A stretch of DNA of 15,955 nucleotides from Pseudomonadota bacterium (lineage in GTDB: Bacteria; Pseudomonadota; Alphaproteobacteria; Rhizobiales; Xanthobacteraceae): assembly GCA_023449855.1 (NCBI GenBank), contig JAEXHR010000023.1, positions 1 through 15,955 on the forward strand. The letters run 5' to 3'. A program made the translations under genes and the position numbers. Under the pieces are notes generated by a model. The model had not been told where the DNA came from. It saw only the letters and a program-made list of their open reading frames with translations, and ran no database searches. Within the stretch, counting starts at the first letter, position 1, and the number at the start of each line of letters is the position of its first letter. Shown here in pieces: positions 8,101 through 12,874 of the stretch.

Positions 8101-8959
8101 GCGCGAGCGTGAAAAAATGCCGGATCGCCGCAAGGGCTACACCCAGAAGGCCGTGGTCGGTGGCCACAAGGTGTACTTGCGCACCGGCGAATATGATGAC
8201 GGCCGCCTCGGCGAAATCTTCATCGACATGCACAAGGAAGGCGCGGCACTCCGCTCCTTCATCAACAATTTTGCCATCGCCGTTTCGCTCGGTCTGCAAT
8301 ACGGCGTGCCGCTGGAAGAGTATGTCGACGCCTTCACCTTCACCCGCTTCGAGCCCGCGGGCCCGGTGCAGGGCAACGACTCGATCAAGTTCGCGACCTC
8401 GATCCTCGACTACGTGTTCCGCGAACTCGCCGTAAGCTACATGTCGCGTTTCGACCTCGGCCATGTGGATCTGTCTGAAACCGGCTTCGATGCGCTGGGC
8501 AAGGGCGAGGAAGAAGGCAAGGCGCCGGATGAAGCGAGCAAATATGTCTCGCGGGGCCTGACCCGTTCGCGCACCGACAATCTCGTCGTCATGCGCGGCG
8601 GCGCCACTGCCGTCTCGTCGAACAACGACAGCGCCCCCGCCGGCGGCAGCCGCGTCACCGCCTTCTCGGGCGGCCGCACTGGTGACAATGTCGAAGGCGC
8701 CGTGGCGCTGAAGACGGCGGAGCCGACCGTCGCTCTGTCACCGACCGAAAAGCTCGAGGCGCAGGCTCTTGATAAGGCGGCCTGGAGCAAGGCCGGCACC
8801 GCCGCCGCAACCGCCCCCACCAAGGCGGAGCGCCGCGCGGAAGCCAAGGCCAAGGGCTATGAAGGCGACATGTGCGGGGAATGCTCGAACTTCACGCTGG
8901 TGCGGAATGGCACGTGTATGAAGTGCGATACTTGCGGCAGCACGACGGGCTGCAGCTAA
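5198..8959 (+). CDS. nrdJ: Vitamin B12-dependent class II ribonucleoside-diphosphate reductase
   Basis: A 1253-residue class II reductase that makes deoxyribonucleotides by an adenosylcobalamin-generated thiyl radical, independent of oxygen. The first redox cysteine is C199 in PQPHACFIQ. The catalytic NxCxE motif is N474-P-C476-S-E478 in SNPCSEYMF, and a further conserved cysteine, C487, follows in TACNLAS. The C terminus carries the tail MCGECSNFTLVRNGTCMKCD and then TCGSTTGCS, whose cysteine pairs re-reduce the active site via thioredoxin-like donors. The length is normal for alphaproteobacterial NrdJ. The frame opens further upstream (TTG at 5129, MRLLTEITD), but ATG 5198 gives the family-like MQITRRYTTEGQSPY, so I chose it although its Shine-Dalgarno sequence is weak. 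It is probably monocistronic: its own promoter and leader lie upstream and a strong terminator downstream, with NrdR the likely regulator. Confidence 0.97.
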   Translation: MQITRRYTTEGQSPYAGIDFRMTTSEIRNPDGSVVFKADDVEVPESWSQVASDVLAQKYFRKAGVAAALKTVEEETVPSWLWRSVPDTDALNALPENERFIGERSAKQVFDRLAGCWTYWGWKGGYFTSEADAHAFHDELRYMLAKQMVAPNSPQWFNTGLHWAYGVDGPGQGHYYVDWKTGKLTKSKSSYEHPQPHACFIQGVEDDLVNEGGIMDLWVREARLFKYGSGTGSNFSRLRGEGEKLSGGGRSSGLMSFLKIGDRAAGAIKSGGTTRRAAKMVVVDADHPDIETYIDWKVKEEQKVAALVTGSKMNQKHLKAIMKAAVNCEGSNDDCFDPEKNPALRREIKLARRALVSDNMIKRVIQFAKQGYKDIQFDVYDTDWDSEAYLTVAGQNSNNSVSLKDDFLRAVEADGTWDLIGRTNGKVTKTLKARDLWEKIGHAAWASADPGLHFNTTMNDWHTCKSSGDIRASNPCSEYMFLDDTACNLASANLLTFYDVASKRFDIEAYEHLCRLWTVVLEISVMMAQFPSKPIAELSYEFRTLGLGYANIGGLLMTMGLPYDSKEGRALCGALTAVMTGVAYATSAEMAGELGPFPGYKKNAAHMLRVIRNHRRAAHGDTHGYEKLAVNPVALDHASCPQADIVTRAKLAWDRALELGETHGYRNAQTTVVAPTGTIGLVMDCDTTGIEPDFALVKFKKLAGGGYWKIINRAVPAALRVLGYRESEIAEIEAYAVGHGSLSNAPGINASTLKAKGFTDEALAKVEKALPTAFDIKFAFNKWTFGEDFLRDTLKIEAEAIAAPGFDLLAALGFTKREIEAANVHICGAMTVEGAPHLKAEHYAVFDCANPCGKIGKRYLSVESHIRMMAASQPFISGAISKTINMPNDATVEDCKSAYLLSWKLALKANALYRDGSKLSQPLNSQLISDEDEDEDAIETLMEKPMAARTAAISEKVVERLVERIVVMREREKMPDRRKGYTQKAVVGGHKVYLRTGEYDDGRLGEIFIDMHKEGAALRSFINNFAIAVSLGLQYGVPLEEYVDAFTFTRFEPAGPVQGNDSIKFATSILDYVFRELAVSYMSRFDLGHVDLSETGFDALGKGEEEGKAPDEASKYVSRGLTRSRTDNLVVMRGGATAVSSNNDSAPAGGSRVTAFSGGRTGDNVEGAVALKTAEPTVALSPTEKLEAQALDKAAWSKAGTAAATAPTKAERRAEAKAKGYEGDMCGECSNFTLVRNGTCMKCDTCGSTTGCS

Positions 8960-8992
8960 AATTCAGAAGTAAATTTGGAAAGTAGCGAAAGT

Positions 8993-9044
8993 TGTCCATT
9001 CAGACTATCCGGATGTCCATTTTGGCTAAGCTAACTTGTCCATC
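8993..9044. repeat. Three spaced TGTCCAT repeats
   Basis: TGTCCATT occurs at 8993-9000 and 9014-9021, and TGTCCATC at 9037-9044, with start-to-start spacings of 21 and 23 bp in the gap just after nrdJ. Such subterminal repeats at about two helical turns are typical of transposase-binding ends, for example in IS21-like elements, or of a regulator array. No partner end with inverted copies was found in the window, so this may be a relic end. The reading is tentative. Confidence 0.35.
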
Positions 9045-9067
9045 GGCGCTTTAAAGCTCTTTGTCTG

Positions 9068-9118
9068 AAGTCGAATCGCAAAAGCCCCGCCGTTGGCGGG
9101 GCTTTTCATTTGCGACTT
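9068..9118. terminator. Strong bidirectional terminator between nrdJ and the ISL3-like gene
   Basis: A 12-bp perfect stem AAAAGCCCCGCC (9080-9091) / GGCGGGGCTTTT (9095-9106) has a 3-nt loop and flanking A and T runs, so it can end transcription from both sides. It is extended, across a symmetric 6x6 internal loop, by a further 6-bp stem AAGTCG (9068-9073) / CGACTT (9113-9118). The stop codon of the minus-strand gene (9106-9108) lies within the hairpin. It is about 110 bp after the nrdJ stop. Confidence 0.9.
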
Positions 9119-10500
9119 AAAAGCTCGCGACGCGAGATCGCACTGACAGCGGAAGCACCGCCAACGTTCTTTTTCCGAGCGGACCGTACTGGCGTCGTTA
9201 AAATCTTACGCGCCGACCACTTATCGGCGTAACTAAACTCGCATGTCCAGCAACCGCATTCAGAATCTCGGTACTTCAGCCAGGCCAGGAGCCCTCCCTC
9301 AAGAGTAAATTTGCCACGTACTTTGCTGGGACCGAACTTCCAACGGCATGTCTCACAGATGAGCAAACCCGCGGGAGCATCTAGTAGAGGCCCTTCGGCC
9401 CTCTCTCCCCTTATGAACCGACGATCCTCGATCTTTGGTTTGAAAACTCTTCGATAGAATTCGTCGAATCCGGCTGACCGTTGACGCCTTTCCAGTTTGG
9501 CGACCTCGGCATAAATGTGATCCGATTGCATGGTGGCGCTCGCCGCCCGTGGATCGAAGTTGCTGCAAAACTCGGCCTCCCAGTCATCGAGTGCCCTACG
9601 CAACGGTCCGAACGCTCGTTTTATCCCGACACCGAGGCTCAATCGCCACGCCTCTAGTGCCGCTCGGCACTTCTCGGGGGATTTGCTTTCGTAGATCTCC
9701 AGGAACCTGGATCTCGCTTCCTGCGCTCGCTTGGTAGTGTTTTGATCGCCTTTTTTGCTCACGACCGAGGCCGCGGCGTCCGCAAGTGCGCTGAATTTGG
9801 TCGTAGGAGCGATAAGAAGGACCTTCTTGCCAAGCCCCGCTTTGACGGCATCGCGCGTTTGCGGATGTAGCTGCGGATCCAGACAGACGGAAAGCAGTAA
9901 GCGCTTTTCCCGTTTTACCAGCCTCTTCAGCCATCCTTCGATGACCTTCGGCAAGACGCTTGGGAGAACGTCGATAATTATGAGATGCGTAAGATCGATC
10001 AAAACTGTTCTGTAGCGCCCGTCGACCTTCACGACGTGAATGCCAAGGCCGCCTGGCGGTCCGTAAATCTGCCGAGAGCGACCGCGGAGAGGATATTTCT
10101 GTCGTGTCACGCGAGCGACGGTCTTGTCGTCGACACCATATCGCCCGGCCACGGCCGAGAACGTGTCCCTTCCCGCCTCAAACACAAGAGCCTCTTCAAG
10201 CTCTGACGTCATGCGGCGGTTTTCAGAAAGGCCGGCGAGCGGTTGAAAGAAGGTCTTTCCGCACTTCCTGCAGCGATATCGCAGACGTGTGACGCGGATA
10301 ACGAACCGCTCTTCCTCCGCTTGATCGAAGTATTCCGAGGTCTTTCGTCCATGAACGCCAAGACCCCGTGTTTTACCGCACTTCAGGCAGTGCGTGGGCT
10401 CAATCTTGTATCTTGCATTGATGATCCGACGACGTCGTCGGCCTTCAGTAAAGCCGCCGTCGATCTTTTCCCAATCCGGATCGTCCAACAATCTCAGCAT
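9106..10500 (-). CDS. ISL3-family transposase-like protein with degraded catalytic triad
   Basis: The frame is intact and encodes 464 residues from ATG 10500 (MLRLLDDPDWEKIDG); in-frame starts also exist at ATG 10533 and TTG 10644. I chose 10500 because GGGCGGG lies just upstream. The order matches ISL3 transposases: an N-terminal zinc finger (C38xxC41 and C77xxC80), then a helix-turn-helix (about 97-134, ending YGVDDKTVARVT), then the DDE-fold core. Key residues look wrong. The usual first Asp in a LGIDE-like motif is His155 in GLGIHVVK. The second Asp survives (D208 in VCLDPQLH). The usual third acid, in an EGxN-like motif before the R...GF segment, aligns with MQSDH. There are extra cysteine pairs near the C terminus (CETC and CGCWTC). 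It is thus probably an inactive or repurposed transposase. It stands alone, convergent with nrdJ, and ends in the shared terminator. Homology is fairly sure; function is unknown. Confidence 0.75.
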   Translation of the reverse strand: MLRLLDDPDWEKIDGGFTEGRRRRRIINARYKIEPTHCLKCGKTRGLGVHGRKTSEYFDQAEEERFVIRVTRLRYRCRKCGKTFFQPLAGLSENRRMTSELEEALVFEAGRDTFSAVAGRYGVDDKTVARVTRQKYPLRGRSRQIYGPPGGLGIHVVKVDGRYRTVLIDLTHLIIIDVLPSVLPKVIEGWLKRLVKREKRLLLSVCLDPQLHPQTRDAVKAGLGKKVLLIAPTTKFSALADAAASVVSKKGDQNTTKRAQEARSRFLEIYESKSPEKCRAALEAWRLSLGVGIKRAFGPLRRALDDWEAEFCSNFDPRAASATMQSDHIYAEVAKLERRQRSAGFDEFYRRVFKPKIEDRRFIRGERAEGPLLDAPAGLLICETCRWKFGPSKVRGKFTLEGGLLAWLKYRDSECGCWTCEFSYADKWSARKILTTPVRSARKKNVGGASAVSAISRRELLSRK

Positions 10501-10653
10501 CTGCCCGCCCGTTCGACGGGCAAAATCAGGCATCCGGCTTAACGTGTGGCTACCGCACTGGTGTGCCTGCCGAGGATCCTGCTCAGCGTCGTTAACAAAG
10601 CGCCAAACGCGGGACCAACGCCGCTGCCGAGGCTCTAACCTCAATTACTGGGC

Positions 10654-10804
10654 TTCGGCATATCGTGTGGAGCGCCGAACGCCGCTGTGTCACCTCGTAG
10701 TAGCTCGCAAAAGTCATAATTTTCGAGGCTCCTGCTCCGCCTTGGAGCCCGTTTCGAGCCCCGATTTTGCGCGTTCGGCACAAAGTGTGGTCGTCCGGAC
10801 TCCG
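10654..10804. repeat. Pair of imperfect 31-bp direct repeats, 120 bp apart
   Basis: The copies span 10654-10684 and 10774-10804. Both begin TTCGGCA and share GTGTGG at positions 12-17, CCG at 22-24 and CCG at the end; 22 of 31 positions agree by eye. They sit between the ISL3-like gene and the MBL gene. They could be a regulator array, relic transposon ends or a duplicated fragment. Confidence 0.35.
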
Positions 10805-10847
10805 TCGTCAGGATCTTGAGAACTACGGTCATGAACGCTTGAAATGC

Positions 10848-10896
10848 GCGGTAAACCGCACACTATTGAGTAAAAATCGACTACACTTAGTTATAT
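10848..10896 (+). promoter_or_regulatory. Candidate promoter and palindrome of the MBL hydrolase gene
   Basis: A perfect 12-bp palindrome GCGGTAAACCGC (10848-10859) lies just before an AT-rich stretch. That stretch has TTGAGT (10866-10871) as a possible -35 and TAGTTA (10888-10893) or TTATAT (10891-10896) as possible -10 elements. The palindrome is well placed to be an operator. Evidence is positional only. Confidence 0.3.
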
Positions 10897-10955
10897 CGAA
10901 CCCGCGCGCGCTCCTGCGGAAATGCTAGACGCCTTGCGCCAAGTGGAGTCACCGC

Positions 10956-12047
10956 ATGGCTTACGAACTCGAGTTTCACCCTGTGGGCTCCGGGGCCAAC
11001 AGCGGTGACGCCATCACCGTGCGATACTTGGCCGGTACCGAGTGGCGCGTCATAGTGGTAGACGGCGGCTACCAAGACACTGGCGAGATGATCGTCGAGC
11101 ACATTCGACGCCAGTACGGCACGAACACCGTTGAACACGTCGTCAGCACACACCCTGACAACGATCATATCAGTGGGCTCAGGGCGGTCATCTCTCAGTT
11201 GGACGTTCAGAATCTTTGGATGCACGTTCCGGAGCTGCATGCTCAGAACCTGATCAATTTCTTCCACGACCCTCGCTGGACGCTCGACGGCCTGAGGGGC
11301 GACCTCCGGCGATCCTATCCGATAGTCACCGAGTTGATTGAACTCGCGACAATCCGCGGCACCACTCTGAACGCACCTTTCCAGGGCGCCAAAATCGGTC
11401 CTTTCACGGTGCTGTCGCCTTCGGTCGCGATGTATGAAGGCCTTCTGCCACAGTTCCGAGATACCCCGAAACCAGCACAGCACCTCTTGGCCCTGTTAGG
11501 CCATTGGTTGACCGGGGTCGGGCGCCGCGTGGCAACGCAGATTCGACGGATCATCGCGGAAGACCTGCTCACTGAAACTCTTCGTGATGGCGGCATCACT
11601 GCCGCTGAAAACGAGTCCAGCGTCGTCCTTTACGGACAGATTGACGGAAGGAACATATTTCTTACTGGCGATGTGGGCCTGAAAGCACTGAACGCTGCGG
11701 TGACTTACGGTGCCGCTAACGGCCTCCGGTTCGGCGAGGCCCTGAACGTGTTCCAGGTGCCACATCACGGTAGCCGCAACAACGTATCCCCAGCACTCCT
11801 CGACAGGATCTTGGGCCAGGTATCAGGATTCGGAGCAAGGCCGTCCATCGGCTGCGCGATTTCGGCTGGCCCCGACGACGAAACGCATCCCAGGCAGGTT
11901 GTCGTGAATGCGCTCCTGCGCCGTGGCGTGACGCCGCAAGACACGAAGCAAGGGCTGCTCCTTTTCAACCACGGCGTCGCAAACCGTCCCGGCTTCGGGC
12001 CGGCTGCCGGTTTGGGATTCTCGACAAGAGTCGAAGCTTACGATTGA
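10956..12047 (+). CDS. ComEC-like MBL-fold metallo-hydrolase (complete)
   Basis: A 363-residue metallo-beta-lactamase fold protein. An N-terminal beta sandwich contains GSGANSGDAI and VVDGGY. The metal-binding motif THPDNDHISG has H66, D68, D70 and H71. FLTGDV provides the later metal Asp (D239), and VPHHGSRNN (H270, H271) is the HHGS motif of ComEC/Rec2-like MBL proteins. H311 in DETHPRQ may be a further ligand. No signal peptide or membrane segment is seen, so it is soluble and cytoplasmic. Relatives include nucleases and phosphodiesterases, many encoded in defence or stress islands. ATG 10956 has GGAG seven bases upstream. The stop overlaps the stop of the convergent membrane-protein gene by 10 bp. 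It is probably a functional partner of the neighbouring E2-E1-JAB operon, since that operon carries a second MBL gene. Its substrate (nucleic acid, nucleotide or protein) is unknown. Confidence 0.9.
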   Translation: MAYELEFHPVGSGANSGDAITVRYLAGTEWRVIVVDGGYQDTGEMIVEHIRRQYGTNTVEHVVSTHPDNDHISGLRAVISQLDVQNLWMHVPELHAQNLINFFHDPRWTLDGLRGDLRRSYPIVTELIELATIRGTTLNAPFQGAKIGPFTVLSPSVAMYEGLLPQFRDTPKPAQHLLALLGHWLTGVGRRVATQIRRIIAEDLLTETLRDGGITAAENESSVVLYGQIDGRNIFLTGDVGLKALNAAVTYGAANGLRFGEALNVFQVPHHGSRNNVSPALLDRILGQVSGFGARPSIGCAISAGPDDETHPRQVVVNALLRRGVTPQDTKQGLLLFNHGVANRPGFGPAAGLGFSTRVEAYD

Positions 12048-12874
12048 TCCGGCAATGGCGCCGATGGTTCGGCATCCTTCATCTTCTTCGCCGGCGCAAC
12101 ACGCGGCCGGGAAGCCGGTTTGTTCACTTTCGCCGCCTTGTTCAGATGAGGCGATTGACTGCTCAGCAGCAACTGGCGCGCATAGATACGCGCAGCATCG
12201 AACACGCTCTTTTCCGTCACGAAGATCGCAAGGTATCCCGCGTGCAGAGCGGCGACAACGATGACGGCGAGCAGTTTTGCGTTGAACTCGTTCGACCAAT
12301 CAACCGGCCACCGCAGCCAGAAGACTACAAGGCAGACCAGAACGATGAAGGCGTTCAGAAGGAAGCCGGACACCTTCAGGCCCAAGAGATTTCTGCGAAA
12401 TCCGTAACTGATGTTTTCATTGAACAGGACATCGAACTTCTTGGTACTGCGGGTGTTCTCCCGCAACCACGTGGCGCCTCGGGCATAGTATGCATCAGCC
12501 TTTTCCGGGTCGGCCGCCTCATCTTCAGCCGACGGTGCCGGCTCCTCGAGCTTCGCTGCAATGAATTTGTGAAAGGCCGTCTTCGTGGCGACATCATGCG
12601 TGGTGTCGCTGTGTCGCAACATCACCGTTGTCGGCAATCCGCCCATCTTGGCGACAAGCGACGGCTCTATCGCTCGTCCTCGGCGCCTGGCGATGTCGGC
12701 AAAGACTGCAAAGAGCACTGTCAGCGCAATGCCCGCGATCAAATGGGTAAGCCCGATACTTCCCCAAGATACGAAGATCGCCGCGAAAGCAAAGGCCGGT
12801 GCTCCGGCAATAATCGCAGGCACCAATCTCGCCCGCAGCGTGTAGGCGTCGATGGGGGATTTGAAACCCTTCAT
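12038..12874 (-). CDS. Membrane protein of the E2-E1-JAB operon, four predicted TM segments
   Basis: A 278-residue protein I cannot assign to a named family. Four hydrophobic segments are visible: about residues 18-37, 41-61, 165-187 and 200-219. The first two form a hairpin followed by a basic ARRRGR stretch. Between the pairs lies a soluble, mixed-charge region of about 100 residues with an acidic Pro/Glu/Ala linker. The C-terminal tail (from about 230) is polar and Lys/Pro-rich. The frame opens further to 13060, but that part overlaps the JAB coding sequence. ATG 12874 overlaps the E2-E1-JAB stop as ATGA and has GGAGA about nine bases upstream, so it is translationally coupled. In defence operons a multi-pass membrane protein in this position is often the effector that damages the inner membrane. 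That is inference; it could equally be a conjugation target or anchor. Confidence 0.85.
   Translation of the reverse strand: MKGFKSPIDAYTLRARLVPAIIAGAPAFAFAAIFVSWGSIGLTHLIAGIALTVLFAVFADIARRRGRAIEPSLVAKMGGLPTTVMLRHSDTTHDVATKTAFHKFIAAKLEEPAPSAEDEAADPEKADAYYARGATWLRENTRSTKKFDVLFNENISYGFRRNLLGLKVSGFLLNAFIVLVCLVVFWLRWPVDWSNEFNAKLLAVIVVAALHAGYLAIFVTEKSVFDAARIYARQLLLSSQSPHLNKAAKVNKPASRPRVAPAKKMKDAEPSAPLPDQS

Larger units (their letters stand above)
10501..10955. other. Region between the ISL3-like gene and the MBL gene
   Basis: No convincing gene lies here; only a possible N-terminal extension of the ISL3-like protein reaches to 10644. The stretch holds two diverged 31-bp direct repeats 120 bp apart, a 12-bp palindrome at 10848-10859 and a possible promoter for the plus-strand MBL gene. 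It is less GC-rich near 10860-10900 than the flanking genes, as expected for a promoter. Confidence 0.5.

Noticed and set aside
5582..8464. A 960-residue open frame antisense to nrdJ
   Set aside because: It is the mirror of a high-GC gene with strong third-position bias; its translation is low-complexity Gly/Ala/Arg/Val/His-rich and resembles no family, while the plus frame is unmistakable NrdJ.
9068..10720. A complete ISL3 insertion sequence
   Set aside because: I found no terminal inverted repeats or flanking direct repeats; only a 9-bp TCGCAAAAG direct match at 9076 and 10705, too short to be meaningful.
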